Positions 1 to 9,308 are shown, numbered from the stretch's first letter. The stretch is 33,035 nucleotides of DNA from [Limnothrix rosea] IAM M-220 (GCF_001904615.1 NZ_MRBY01000003.1:103259-136293), one strand, 5' to 3'. The notes: a model not told the origin generated them from the letters alone. Numbers and translations: made by a program.

Positions 1-247
1 AGATCAGGAGATGTTTCTATGCAAACAATCCTACTAGCTTTCAAAAAATGCAAATTTTCGTGGCTTCCCCGTGTCTCTCCCTCTCCGTGTCTCCTTTTCT
101 CTAAAGAATTTTGGCTACATTCTGATCCATAACTGACGTTACTTAACCCGAACTGACGTTTGGTTATATCAGTTTTCTTAACTTTGATGGCTTTGAGTAT
201 AGATGGTGCGGGTGATGGTCAATCGTCAATCCCGTAAAATTAGACAG

Positions 248-280
248 AAAAAAAATTATTCGTTAGAGCGCATTACGAAT
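248..280 (-). terminator. Probable intrinsic terminator overlapping a stop codon
   Basis: Read on the minus strand, arms at 275-280 and 258-263 form a 6-bp stem with an 11-nt loop, followed within 2 nt by a run of eight T (plus-strand A run at 248-255). The upstream gene's TAA lies at 256-258, so the hairpin is made from its last codons. The stem is short and AT-rich, so strength is uncertain. Confidence 0.45.
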
Positions 281-1143
281 TCACGGCGCAGCTCAAGGGC
301 TTGGTTTACGAGAAAATAGGATGTACCAGCTAGTGGCAACCACAGCACACTAAATAACCAACGCATTCTTTGTCCTGTCTGTCGAATTTCTGTTTCTGTG
401 CCTAGTTCGATGCGGAGGCGATCGCCGAGGGGATCAACGAGCGTTTGATCCTGTAGTCCCGCGACAATCACAACCGCTTGACCATAGGGTAAAAGTTGCC
501 GCTCCAAGTCTGTAAAGGCACTTTCTGCGTTACGCCACTTTACGGGATCCAGCTCAAATACGGCTCCGCCATATTCCACATGGCTCGGTTGGCGATCGCC
601 TTCATCGGTATTAGCTCTTTGCACCTTGGGGCGAGCCTCAAACTCCGGCTCCACATCAGACAGGGGAAATTGCTCTAGATCCAGCGCTATCGGTATTGCA
701 TTGTCGCGATTATCCGTCAGCAAAATCTGGTCTACCGAGTCCGACCATTCCAAAACAGTGGCCTCCACCGTCACATCCTCAGCTAGGGACTCATCCCGCA
801 CCGTCAGCTTCACATTACCGCGTAAAACCTTGAGGGCAGGGTCATCGGGCATCACTGGTGCTGCTTCACCAATTAGATAGCCACTAATTTTTACCAACTC
901 TTGGTCGGTCGTCGCACTGGCGGCTTCTGCTACGGTCATCTCAGGAATATCGGCTAATTCGCTAGAGGTTTTTGTGGTGGCTCCAGTCACCGCCATCAGT
1001 AATAATCCCGCAGCCATCACACCTGAGGCGATCGCCCCAAAAAACAACAGCTGATATCGGTCATATTCCTGGCGCGTGACATGACGAGGTCGATCCAGCA
1101 GCCAGTTGTATTTCATCCGTCGTGGCTTTTGATTAGAACCCAT
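256..1143 (-). CDS. Two-transmembrane-segment cyanobacterial protein of unknown function
   Basis: From the ATG at 1143 this encodes 295 residues. A basic N-terminus (QKPRRMK) is followed by a hydrophobic segment at about 31-53. A polar, acidic domain of about 200 residues follows, then a second membrane segment at about 262-280 and a short basic tail. The topology (TM, extracytoplasmic or cytoplasmic domain, TM) recalls the GIDE/MULAN-type architecture, but I see no RING finger and the resemblance is only topological. A TTG four codons upstream (1155) is an alternative start. It has an AGG almost touching it, whereas the ATG has AGG 13 nt upstream, so neither has a good ribosome-binding site. 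The function is unknown. Confidence 0.75.
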   Translation of the reverse strand: MGSNQKPRRMKYNWLLDRPRHVTRQEYDRYQLLFFGAIASGVMAAGLLLMAVTGATTKTSSELADIPEMTVAEAASATTDQELVKISGYLIGEAAPVMPDDPALKVLRGNVKLTVRDESLAEDVTVEATVLEWSDSVDQILLTDNRDNAIPIALDLEQFPLSDVEPEFEARPKVQRANTDEGDRQPSHVEYGGAVFELDPVKWRNAESAFTDLERQLLPYGQAVVIVAGLQDQTLVDPLGDRLRIELGTETEIRQTGQRMRWLFSVLWLPLAGTSYFLVNQALELRREFVMRSNE

Positions 1144-1267
1144 AGGAAATGCCAAACCTAAAATAAATTAAATTAATAAAAAAGCAGGCACACCCCAACC
1201 AATATTTTCAAAATTAGAAGCAAAACACCACTGCCAGTTAACACCACCACCACACAAAACCAACGCC

Positions 1268-1477
1268 CTAAAAACTGATCTTGAGGGCATTCACTGGCAC
1301 ATCATCCCAGGACTCTACCGTACGAATATTCGCTTCCCAGCCAGCCGTTGTTTCGTCGGCAGCCAGTTTTGCTTTCCACTGTTCGTGGCAATCTTTCGCA
1401 GCTTGCTCATTACAACATGCTATACAAGCTTGGAGAATACCCATCGGGTCAATTTGCTCATTTACCCAAATTTTCAT
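1268..1477 (-). CDS. Small conserved cyanobacterial protein (69 aa), unknown function
   Basis: This 69-residue protein starts MKIWVNEQID and ends in NALKISF. It contains four cysteines (18, 21, 22 and 30) in a CxxCC-x7-C spacing that could bind a metal or form disulfides, though this is inference. The start is well supported: AAGGAG lies 7 nt upstream of the ATG. It follows coaE on the same strand after about 48 bp, so cotranscription is possible. I recall similar small proteins in other cyanobacteria but know no tested function. There is no signal peptide or membrane segment. Confidence 0.75.
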   Translation of the reverse strand: MKIWVNEQIDPMGILQACIACCNEQAAKDCHEQWKAKLAADETTAGWEANIRTVESWDDVPVNALKISF

Positions 1478-1525
1478 ACCTTTACTCCTTCCAAGTGACT
1501 CTCATCGACGATTCGCATGGGTATT

Positions 1526-2134
1526 TTAACAACATCTTTTCAACGCAAGATCAACTTGATGATGGAGTGTTGCAAGATCCGAAGAATTATCAAGTACCAC
1601 ATCGGCAAACTTTACTTTTTCACTCAGGGGAAGCTGACTATTAATGCGGGCGATCGCCTCTGTTTCGGTTAAATGATTACGCTGTTGTAGACGCTGCATT
1701 TGTTGAGTTTGGGAGCAAGTCACGACCCAAGTTTCCGTGACAAGGTCAAACAATTTTGCTTCAATCAGCAGAGGAATCACACAAATTACCGTGGCCTCTA
1801 AATGTTGCGCGAGTTCTGTCTGAAACCGTTGCTTTACGAAAGGATGAATTTGCGCCTCTAACCACTGCTTTTCTCGCAAATCCTGAAAAATAATCTGCCC
1901 TAGGCGCTGCCGCCGCAATGTACCGTCAGTCTCTTTCACATCATCACCATAGCGCTGAAAGATCGCCGTCAAAATGGGGGAACCAATGGCAACGGCCTCC
2001 CGCGCATAAATATCGGCATCTAAAATTGGGTAATGATATTGCGCCGCTAAATAATTTGACACGGTACTTTTTCCTGTCGCAATACCGCCAGTTAAACCAA
2101 TTTTTCGTTGTGTCGTGAGAGATGATGGTGGCAT
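1526..2134 (-). CDS. coaE: Dephospho-CoA kinase
   Basis: CoaE catalyses the last step of coenzyme A synthesis, the ATP-dependent phosphorylation of the ribose 3'-hydroxyl of dephospho-CoA, in the cytosol. From the ATG at 2134 the protein is 202 residues, normal for the family, and opens with the P-loop GLTGGIATGKST. The family motifs DADIYAREAV (substrate-binding Asp), HPFVKQRF and VIPLLIEAKLFD follow in the expected order. The frame is open upstream to 2218, but that would add 28 atypical residues before the P-loop, so I chose the inner ATG. It lies between a universal stress protein gene (about 120 bp upstream) and a small gene (48 bp downstream), all on the same strand. Confidence 0.93.
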   Translation of the reverse strand: MPPSSLTTQRKIGLTGGIATGKSTVSNYLAAQYHYPILDADIYAREAVAIGSPILTAIFQRYGDDVKETDGTLRRQRLGQIIFQDLREKQWLEAQIHPFVKQRFQTELAQHLEATVICVIPLLIEAKLFDLVTETWVVTCSQTQQMQRLQQRNHLTETEAIARINSQLPLSEKVKFADVVLDNSSDLATLHHQVDLALKRCC

Positions 2135-2254
2135 ATGGGTCAAGGCAAGTTTAGGGGAAAGACCCAGGCAAATTCTGTCCAGCAAACTGCTCTTACGAAT
2201 ATTTTCACGCCAACGCAAAATATAACAGGTAAAGAGGGCTGAAAATTAGGCCGT

Positions 2255-2728
2255 CTATTGGTGTTGCACCACCATGACTGAACAGGGAGCATGGTGCACG
2301 ACATAGCTACTTACGCTACCCATAATCACTTCGCTCAGTCCGCTCAAACCTCGCCGTCCAATGATCACGAGGTCAACGCCTGCTGTTTTGGCGATATTGC
2401 AGATTTCGTGTTTGGGTTCTCCGATTTTGTAGTCTGCTTCTACTGGAATCTGGCGATCGCTGGCTTGTTTTGCCAAGGCTTGTAACCACGCAGACATTTC
2501 CGTAATGCCCGTTTCAAAGTCCCGTTCGCGTAGGGCAATGGTATTGGCATCAAGTAGACCACCATAGGCTGCCATGGCTCCAACTTCAGGCACGGTATTG
2601 AGCTGCGGTTCAACACAGTGAAAAATATGGAGGCTCGCTTCAAATTTCTCGGCAACGGTTAACGCTTGCTCAAAAATTTGTGGTGTATCGGCAAGGTAAT
2701 CTAGAGCGACAAGAATTTTGCTAATCAT
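2255..2728 (-). CDS. Universal stress protein, UspA family
   Basis: This 157-residue single-domain Usp has the family's Rossmann-like fold signature. The N-terminal strand is KILVALDYL and the C-terminal nucleotide motif is G-x2-G-x9-G-S (GRRGLSGLSEVIMGS), followed by HHAPCSVMVV. The intact motif places it in the ATP-binding branch of the family. These are cytosolic proteins tied to stress survival, but the specific stimulus cannot be read from the sequence. It is monocistronic or leads into coaE. An imperfect dyad lies about 140 bp upstream of its start. Confidence 0.92.
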   Translation of the reverse strand: MISKILVALDYLADTPQIFEQALTVAEKFEASLHIFHCVEPQLNTVPEVGAMAAYGGLLDANTIALRERDFETGITEMSAWLQALAKQASDRQIPVEADYKIGEPKHEICNIAKTAGVDLVIIGRRGLSGLSEVIMGSVSSYVVHHAPCSVMVVQHQ

Positions 2729-2963
2729 AATGGCGCACAGCTCCAGAGATCGACATTGAGGAGGTCAAGGATATTAGGCGATCGCCGTCGTGATTGCCAC
2801 CCTAAACTTAATACTCGAAACGAGGCGAATCCAACATTAATCCTTTCCCTACCTTTAGTGTGGCATTACTACCCTTGGTAATAGAACAGTTAGACAGAAA
2901 AATTATTGATTTTATTGACCGGGCAAGATCAAAAACAACATCGATAATCTGTTCAAACCAGCC

Positions 2964-4667
2964 CTACTGAATTTGTAGCGTCCGCAAACGATTTAGGGCT
3001 GCAACTAACTCAAAACGCCGAAAATAAGCCAAATCTGCTTGGGGATACTCGCTGAGGATATCTAGGCCTTCGGCTTCGATATCTACCATAATTTTTTCTA
3101 GCAGTTCATGCAGTGCTAAATTTTTCTCGCCATATTTTTCTTTGCCATAAATAATACCCAAGGCGATCGCCCGTAGTTGAGACGTTTCGACGAGCTGTTC
3201 GACACCACCGAGCTGAATATCTTCCGTACCAAAACCCAAAGCATCGGTATCACGCACCTTAATTGTGACCGACCGTTTGCCCCGACTCGCATCAATACTT
3301 GCCGTGACCGGAATACGGGGCGTAATATCTCCAAAGGCCTCACCGCCCTCCAATAAACGTTCATTTTTGTGGATGGCCGCAATCTTTTTCGCCTCTGCCG
3401 TCACATCATGGGGCTGGAAATTTTCCATGGCAATCACCGTACTCGCCACATCAAAATAATCACCGCTCCCCCCCATCACCAAAACCGTGGACACACCATG
3501 GTCTTTATAGAGCTGGCGCACTTTATCGACAAACGGTGTGATGGGTTCTTTATCTTTTTGAATGAGCTGCTGCATCCGGCGATCGCGGATCATAAAATTC
3601 GTAGCAGAAGTATCTTCATCCAATAGTAGGGTGGTTGCGCCAACCTCTAAAGCTTCAATAATATTTGTCGCCTGGGAAGTACTACCACTGGCATTATTAC
3701 TACAAAATTGCTGCGTCGATTGACCCTGAGGTAAATGATTAATAAACGGCGAAATATCAACACTCGCAATACTACGGCCATCCTCTGAACGCACCTTGAC
3801 CGCATTTGCATCCGTAATCACCCATTCGCGGCCATCACCGGGCACATGATTATAAACGCCCAACTCCACTGCCTTGAGGAGAGTTGATTTACCGTGGTAG
3901 CCTCCCCCGACAATTAAAGTAATCCCTTTAGAAATAGCCATGCCTTTAATCGTGCCGTGGTTGGGACAATCAAAACTCACCTCTAGATCCGGTGGCGCTT
4001 CGAAGGGAACGACATTATCCGTTAAAGGACGAGCATCCACGCCACTACGGCGCGGCAAAATCGAACCATTGGCAATAAAGGAGACTAAACCGCGTTTATC
4101 GAGTTCACTACGAATCCAGTCGGCATCTTCAATGGTTTCAACGTGCTTCTGGATTGCCTCCCCATCAAGGCTGCTATATAAAAGTGATTTTTTAATAATT
4201 TGAGGCAAGTCATAACAGAGCATTTCTTCCGCCTGTCGACCCAAAATCGAACGGCCTTTGGCGGGTAACCCCACCCAAAATCGGACTTCTACATCCTGAT
4301 CATCAATAAAAACAGCGGTGCGCTCAAAGACCTCTTGGGCGGGTTCAATGCCCTGAATTAAACCGCTTTTCCCTGTGCCTCGAAAACCACTATATTCTTT
4401 GGCAACCTGGGCAAACTGCCGGGACAAATAATCCCGTAGGGCAATTTCTCGGCTCAGGGTACTGTACAGATCCTCTGAAAATTTGGCGATCGCCTGGGGA
4501 ATGATCACACTACATTGGGTGGGGGCAGCGAAGGGATCCCCCTGGACATAATCAATAATTAGCGTAAAGTCCTCAAACGAATATTCTCCCTTAATTTGTT
4601 TATATGCCTTGTAGCCTCGACTATCGAGCTCGAAGAGTAACGCGGAAAGTTGGGCTTGGCTTTTCAT
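2964..4667 (-). CDS. ABC-class P-loop ATPase (COG3044 / PF09818 family)
   Basis: This 567-residue soluble protein belongs to the 'predicted ATPase of the ABC class' family, whose trypanosomal relative MRB1590 binds RNA. The N-terminal third has no nucleotide motifs. The ABC ATPase core has Walker A GGGYHGKST at about 254-262, a signature-like SGSTSQA at about 327-333, and Walker B TTLLLDEDTSA at about 345-355. There are no transmembrane segments, so it is not a transporter subunit. It stands alone and is transcribed divergently from the EVE gene across 270 bp. No Shine-Dalgarno is visible before the ATG. The bacterial role is not established; RNA handling is inference from the relative. Confidence 0.9.
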   Translation of the reverse strand: MKSQAQLSALLFELDSRGYKAYKQIKGEYSFEDFTLIIDYVQGDPFAAPTQCSVIIPQAIAKFSEDLYSTLSREIALRDYLSRQFAQVAKEYSGFRGTGKSGLIQGIEPAQEVFERTAVFIDDQDVEVRFWVGLPAKGRSILGRQAEEMLCYDLPQIIKKSLLYSSLDGEAIQKHVETIEDADWIRSELDKRGLVSFIANGSILPRRSGVDARPLTDNVVPFEAPPDLEVSFDCPNHGTIKGMAISKGITLIVGGGYHGKSTLLKAVELGVYNHVPGDGREWVITDANAVKVRSEDGRSIASVDISPFINHLPQGQSTQQFCSNNASGSTSQATNIIEALEVGATTLLLDEDTSATNFMIRDRRMQQLIQKDKEPITPFVDKVRQLYKDHGVSTVLVMGGSGDYFDVASTVIAMENFQPHDVTAEAKKIAAIHKNERLLEGGEAFGDITPRIPVTASIDASRGKRSVTIKVRDTDALGFGTEDIQLGGVEQLVETSQLRAIALGIIYGKEKYGEKNLALHELLEKIMVDIEAEGLDILSEYPQADLAYFRRFELVAALNRLRTLQIQ

Positions 4668-4937
4668 AAAAATCGTCGAATTGGCAAAATGTTATCAGGG
4701 AGAGTTGTTATGCATTGATGACAAGTTTTTACAGATTACACCTTAATGTTTAACAATCCCAAACAAAAATCAATTTTTTTGTGTTTTTACAGGATTTTTT
4801 TAGGGATTTGTGGTAATTCGCAGTTAGTGCTTTAGATAGGTTCGTAAATCTCTGTATAGGTAGAGGTGAACCCCGCAGAAACAGGTTAAATTTTGGATAA
4901 GGTTAAGCCAAAAGGGTAAAGTGCTTCAGAAAAAATC

Positions 4938-5399
4938 ATGGGTTATTGGTTAATTAAATCGGAACCGAGTGACTATAGTTTGGCGGAATTGCAAGCTGAC
5001 AAGGTCGCTATTTGGGATGGGGTACGAAATTACCAAGCGCGTAATTTTTTGCGGGAAATGCGGGTGGGCGATCGCCTTTTTTATTACCATTCCAATACCA
5101 AACCCCCCGGCATTGTTGGGCTGGCCAAAGTCACCCAGGCGAGCATCGTTGACCCAACTCAATTTGACGAAGGTCATAAATACTACGATGCGAAATCCAC
5201 TCCAGAGAAGCCTCGCTGGCAAACGGTCGAGATTGCATACGATGGCACTCTCACAGAGATGATCACCTTAACTCAGCTAAAAGAAGCCTTTAGTCCCGAT
5301 GAGTTTGCAGTTGTGCGTCGCGGTAACCGTCTGTCGGTAATGCCTGTCGCCGATGATATTGCTCAACGTCTTCTGGCCATGGGGTCGGTGCAGACCTAG
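4938..5399 (+). CDS. EVE domain protein (thymocyte nuclear protein 1 type)
   Basis: At 153 residues the whole protein is a single EVE domain, a PUA-like fold that reads modified bases in nucleic acids. The hallmark N-terminus WLIKSEPSDYS is present, followed by WDGVRNYQARNFLREM, then FYYHSN, then GIVGLAKV and the acidic YYDAKS segment. In bacteria EVE proteins occur both next to modification-dependent defence genes and as stand-alone housekeeping genes. Nothing around this copy suggests defence. The start is the first ATG and gives the usual family N-terminus. It is transcribed away from the ABC-class ATPase gene. Confidence 0.92.
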   Translation: MGYWLIKSEPSDYSLAELQADKVAIWDGVRNYQARNFLREMRVGDRLFYYHSNTKPPGIVGLAKVTQASIVDPTQFDEGHKYYDAKSTPEKPRWQTVEIAYDGTLTEMITLTQLKEAFSPDEFAVVRRGNRLSVMPVADDIAQRLLAMGSVQT

Positions 5400-5402
5400 A
5401 CC

Positions 5403-5458
5403 GCATTTATATTAACGCCTGCGTATTAATACCCACGTATTAATGCCCATGTAGAAAT
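5403..5458 (+). repeat. Degenerate 14-bp tandem repeat, about four units
   Basis: Units begin at 5403, 5417, 5431 and 5445. The middle two share the 9-bp core CGTATTAAT, and the outer units are decayed. The array starts 3 bp after the EVE stop codon and ends 33 bp before the first possible start of the sensor kinase gene. Confidence 0.6.
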
Positions 5459-5491
5459 TAAGTTTCGATTTGATTTTATGGTTTTTCGAAG

Positions 5492-8158
5492 ATGCTTCAT
5501 GCATCATATTGCTCAAGACTGCACGGCAAGCTAATGACTGAGTCTCCTACTACAACTGAAAAATTGAGACATATTGAGAGTTTTGATACGTTACCACAGG
5601 TTATTCGTCGCATTTTGTGCTTCGCAACGGATCAGGCTGTCTTGGATCAGTTACAGATAGTGATTAGCGCCATAGAAGGGCTAGAGGTTTACGGCTGCTT
5701 AGATTTTGCGGGGGCGATCGCCCATCTAGAGCGAGAGCATTTCGATTGTGCATTAGTGGTGGCGACACAGATAGTCGACTGGCAAAAACTACTCCAATGC
5801 CGAGCACAAACATTACCGACCATTGCCCTGACCACTGATACGGATCCCTGCCAATTTGAATATTATTTAGGATTAGGCGTTACAGATTATTTAGCAATAG
5901 AAACGCTGACAGTTCAGCAATTGCGCCACAGCTTGTTCCACGTAGTGAGATTAAAACAGCTCCAAAGAAAAAACCGAGAATTAAACCAAGCCCTCCAAAA
6001 AACCGACGAACGCTACCGTCTCACCCTAGACGTGTCGAAGGATGGTATCTGGGATTGGACGATCACCAACCAAGAAATTGAAAGTAACGACAGACTATGG
6101 GAAATGTTGGGGTTAAATGCCAGTAGTAGCCCTTTGAATTTTGAGCAATTTAAGACGCTCATCCACCCCGACGATTATCCATCGACAAAAACTGCTTTTA
6201 AAGCACATCTCTATGAGGATAAAGATTTTTCAGTAGAAGTACGCCTACGTCACAAAGATGGTGAGTACCGCGATTTTTGGATTCGAGGGCAACTACAACG
6301 GTCTAGTCTGCACCATGAACCGCGCATGTGTGGCTTAATGACCGACATTACTGAGCGCAAGCGCAACGATCGCCGTAATCGTTTTCTGTCCCAGGCCAGT
6401 AGTTTACTCAATGCCTCCTTAGATTGTCAGGCGACCCTCGAAAACTTGGCATGGCTTGCTGTTCCCCGCATTGCCGACTGGTGTATTTTAGAAATTCAAG
6501 TGGAGCAAACAGGCGATCGCCCCGTGGTAGCTAGCCATCGCGATCCGGCGCGGGAACCCCTAGTCCAGCAGTTTTTTGAAACATTAACCCAAGTATCCCC
6601 GGCTCCCACCAATCCCCAATATGCCTACCAGCTTTCCCCTGAGCAAAAACAAAATCTCAGTCATCAATACGGCTGGTCATCAGCACTCCTAGATCAACTG
6701 GAGTTGCATTCTTATATTTGGATTCCTCTACAGGTGGGTCAGCGACCACTGGGGTCTATTTTCTTTGCCTGGGAAGAATCCCATCGTTCCTGCACCAGTG
6801 AAGATTTAGCACTTTTACAGGAGTTGGCCTATAGGGCGACATGGTCTATCGAAAATGCCCGCCTCTACGACGAACGACAGGCCGTTTATCAAGATCTACA
6901 GGGGGCGATCGCCCAATTAACGACCCAGCAAAAACGCCTAACAACCCTCAAACACCTCACCACCCTAACAAATCGCCGCCTCACCAATATCCCAGAACTC
7001 CTACAGGGCATCGTCCATCAAATTTGTAAAGACGTTTCTGTTGCCCAGGTTTGTGCCATCGCGCTCCATACCCCAGAACAAGGTGACAACTTTTTTATCG
7101 TCACAGATCAACAACATCCTGAAGCCGCAAAATTTGAAGAAATGCTGCAACAGGATCAAAACTGGCTGCGACATGTCTATCAAACAGGACAACCACAACT
7201 ACAGAATTTCGACCTTAAAGCACCGGCCCCCTGTTCCCTCGCAGCAGTGGCCATCGAATCAGTATCTTCCGGTCGCCTTGGTATTCTTATTGTCGGGAAT
7301 TGGCAAGTTGCCCAAGCCTTTAGTACAGAAGATTGTAGCTTTCTCAGTGCCGTGGGAGAAGAAGCCGCAGTCGCCATTGACAATGCCCGTCTCATTAAAA
7401 CCCTCGAACAACAAAACCAAGAACTGATCGAAACGTCCCGGGTCAAAGATTTATTCCTTGCCACTGTTTCCCATGAGCTACGCACTCCGATGAATGCGAT
7501 CCTAGGCTTTTCCCAAGTGTTGCTCAATCAACGTAAATCCTTCCTCGGTGGTAGCGAACAGCAGATCCTACGACGCATTCTCAGCAATGGCCGTAGTTTA
7601 ATGGCGCTGATTAACGACATCTTGGACTTTTCCCAGATGAAATTAACCGAGTTAAAGTTGATGCCGAGCACCTTTGATCTGGAGTCTTTAACAAAAGATA
7701 TTGTGGACGAACTCCAGTCCCTCGCCGAGGAAAAGCAGTTGCACTTTAAGCTAACGAGCCATCTAGAAGATAGTTCTGTCACCCACGACCAAAAGCGTAT
7801 TCGCCAGGTCATTGTCAATCTCGTTGCGAATGCTTTGTCCTTTACCCAGCAAGGGACAGTGGCCATTACCCTAGAAGAGCAGCTGGAGGCTAAAACCGTC
7901 ACCATTACAGTGCGCGATACGGGTATCGGTATTGCTCCTGAAAATCTCGAACATATTTTTAGTGAGTTTTGGCAGGTGCAGCAGGATATGCATTTGTCAA
8001 AATCTGGTACGGGCTTAGGACTGGCTATTACTTATAAATTGGTGCAGCGTATGAAGGGGACTATTGATGTGGAAAGCGCTATTGGCAAAGGGTCTTGTTT
8101 TAAAGTGACATTACCCCGCAGTCTAAACTCTAGTCCCCCAGTAAATCTAGTTGTGTAA
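5492..8158 (+). CDS. Sensor histidine kinase: pseudo-receiver, PAS/PAC, two GAF, HisKA, HATPase
   Basis: This 888-residue cytosolic sensor kinase has no membrane segments. A receiver-like domain (about 38-150) comes first, but the phosphoacceptor Asp position after strand 3 is occupied by small residues (FDCALVVATQ), so it is a pseudo-receiver. A PAS fold with PAC motif (about 172-290, ending GLMTDITERK) follows. Two GAF domains lie at about 310-457 and 485-635. The HisKA domain has SHELRTP with His661, and the ATPase has N-box NLVANA, G1 DTGIGI and G2 GTGLGL (about 765-875). No output domain is present, so the partner regulator is elsewhere. An in-frame ATG at 5534 is an alternative start; neither has a clear ribosome-binding site. 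The ligand is unknown. Confidence 0.9.
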   Translation: MLHASYCSRLHGKLMTESPTTTEKLRHIESFDTLPQVIRRILCFATDQAVLDQLQIVISAIEGLEVYGCLDFAGAIAHLEREHFDCALVVATQIVDWQKLLQCRAQTLPTIALTTDTDPCQFEYYLGLGVTDYLAIETLTVQQLRHSLFHVVRLKQLQRKNRELNQALQKTDERYRLTLDVSKDGIWDWTITNQEIESNDRLWEMLGLNASSSPLNFEQFKTLIHPDDYPSTKTAFKAHLYEDKDFSVEVRLRHKDGEYRDFWIRGQLQRSSLHHEPRMCGLMTDITERKRNDRRNRFLSQASSLLNASLDCQATLENLAWLAVPRIADWCILEIQVEQTGDRPVVASHRDPAREPLVQQFFETLTQVSPAPTNPQYAYQLSPEQKQNLSHQYGWSSALLDQLELHSYIWIPLQVGQRPLGSIFFAWEESHRSCTSEDLALLQELAYRATWSIENARLYDERQAVYQDLQGAIAQLTTQQKRLTTLKHLTTLTNRRLTNIPELLQGIVHQICKDVSVAQVCAIALHTPEQGDNFFIVTDQQHPEAAKFEEMLQQDQNWLRHVYQTGQPQLQNFDLKAPAPCSLAAVAIESVSSGRLGILIVGNWQVAQAFSTEDCSFLSAVGEEAAVAIDNARLIKTLEQQNQELIETSRVKDLFLATVSHELRTPMNAILGFSQVLLNQRKSFLGGSEQQILRRILSNGRSLMALINDILDFSQMKLTELKLMPSTFDLESLTKDIVDELQSLAEEKQLHFKLTSHLEDSSVTHDQKRIRQVIVNLVANALSFTQQGTVAITLEEQLEAKTVTITVRDTGIGIAPENLEHIFSEFWQVQQDMHLSKSGTGLGLAITYKLVQRMKGTIDVESAIGKGSCFKVTLPRSLNSSPPVNLVV

Positions 8159-8332
8159 GTTCCTAGGGAATGGTTATGCGTCGTGGGTTGGCGATCGCCC
8201 CATGGGGTCACGAAAAAAACTCGCTTACTTTGCGAAAACAATTGTTGAGGAGAGCTTGACGATGGCCAGACGACTCGACTAAATTAAACTGCACCCAAAC
8301 CAACTATCACCAAAAAATCACCCTTTACTTCA

Positions 8333-8806
8333 TTGAAGCTCGCCACCAAACTTGAAGCCATTTTGTATATTAAAGCTCAGCCTTTGACCCTTGATGAGTT
8401 GGCGGAAGCGGCTGGGACAGAACAGGATTTAGTTGAAGATGCCCTGTTGCAGTTGATGGCAGACTATGCCCACCGTGATAGCGCCTTAGAAGTTTTGGAA
8501 ACGCCCAATGGCTATTGTCTGCAGTTGCGGGAAAGCTGCCAGGCAATGGTGACTTCTCTGATTCCAGCGGAGCTCAGTACTGGTGCTCTACGTACCCTTG
8601 CGGCGATCGCCTTAAAATCTCCCATTTTGCAAACAGACTTGATTGAGTTGCGGGGCAGCACCGCCTACCAACATGTTCAAGATTTAGTAGCCCAAGGCTT
8701 TATCAAAAAAAGACGACAACAGGAAGGCCGCTCCTTTTGGCTTGAAGTCAGCCAAAAATTTTACCAGTATTTTGAAATTGACCAGCTTTCTGAAGGATTT
8801 AATTAA
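8333..8806 (+). CDS. scpB: Segregation and condensation protein B
   Basis: ScpB is the winged-helix kleisin partner that joins ScpA and SMC in the bacterial condensin. The 157 residues fit the short cyanobacterial form. The opening LATKLEAILYIKAQPLTLDE, the central LRTLAAIALKSPILQTDL, and the C-terminal VQDLVAQGFIKKRRQQEGRS are characteristic. The start is a TTG at 8333: no in-frame ATG occurs until residue 42, inside the first wing, so a non-ATG start is required. scpA and smc are not in this window. It is followed by the DUF760 gene after 83 bp on the same strand. Confidence 0.9.
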   Translation: MKLATKLEAILYIKAQPLTLDELAEAAGTEQDLVEDALLQLMADYAHRDSALEVLETPNGYCLQLRESCQAMVTSLIPAELSTGALRTLAAIALKSPILQTDLIELRGSTAYQHVQDLVAQGFIKKRRQQEGRSFWLEVSQKFYQYFEIDQLSEGFN

Positions 8807-8889
8807 GATTTCAACGGCCTTGAGAGTGTACAGTACGAAAAATTAGCGTTAAAGTGGGACGTGAGAAGTAAATATTTTCGGAATAGCGA

Positions 8890-9234
8890 ATGATTTTTAA
8901 CTCTGACTTCTTTTCCTCAGATGTTGACGAACAAACGGCAAATACCTTGATGGAGTATCTGCAACAGCAGAATCAAGATGTATTAAGCCGGGTTGCCCAG
9001 TCTGCCAGTCAAGAGGTGAAAGATGTCATCGCTCACAATGTCAGAGGCTTAATAGGCGTGCTGCCTCCCGATGATTTTCAGGTGAATATCACTACAGATC
9101 GCGAAAATTTAGCAAATTTGTTGGCTTCGGCAATGATGACGGGCTATTTTCTCGGTCAGATGGAACAGCGCATGAACTTGGAATCGAGTTTATTAGACGC
9201 GGGTTCTTTGTCTGCTGATGTGGATTTTGACTAA
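8890..9234 (+). CDS. DUF760 family protein
   Basis: This 114-residue soluble protein matches the DUF760 family shared by cyanobacteria and plastids. The segment ANTLMEYLQQQNQDVLSRVA, then VRGLIGVLPPDDFQVNI and the helix LANLLASAMMTGYFLGQME are its recognisable parts. Plant members are chloroplast proteins, some reported as regulated proteolysis or stress factors, but the cyanobacterial role is not known to me. The acidic tail (DAGSLSADVDFD) is variable. The gene is followed by its own probable hairpin terminator. Confidence 0.88.
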   Translation: MIFNSDFFSSDVDEQTANTLMEYLQQQNQDVLSRVAQSASQEVKDVIAHNVRGLIGVLPPDDFQVNITTDRENLANLLASAMMTGYFLGQMEQRMNLESSLLDAGSLSADVDFD

Positions 9235-9308
9235 TGGCTCCATTGGGGCAGTCTAACTTCAAGGTTTACCTGAAAATTTTTTTAGTTTGAAAGAAAAATC
9301 AAGGAAGG

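Noticed and set aside
1265-1288. A 5-bp GC hairpin at the end of the small 69-residue gene as terminator
   Set aside because: The 13-nt loop is large and no T-run follows directly; a chance match is as likely.
2865-2882. ATTAC-N8-GTAAT dyad upstream of the Usp gene as an NtcA site
   Set aside because: NtcA recognises GTA-N8-TAC; here the half-sites are in the opposite order, so the match is only superficial.
4938-5399. EVE gene as part of a modification-dependent defence island
   Set aside because: Neighbours are an ABC-class ATPase and a sensor kinase; no nuclease, helicase or methylase is near.
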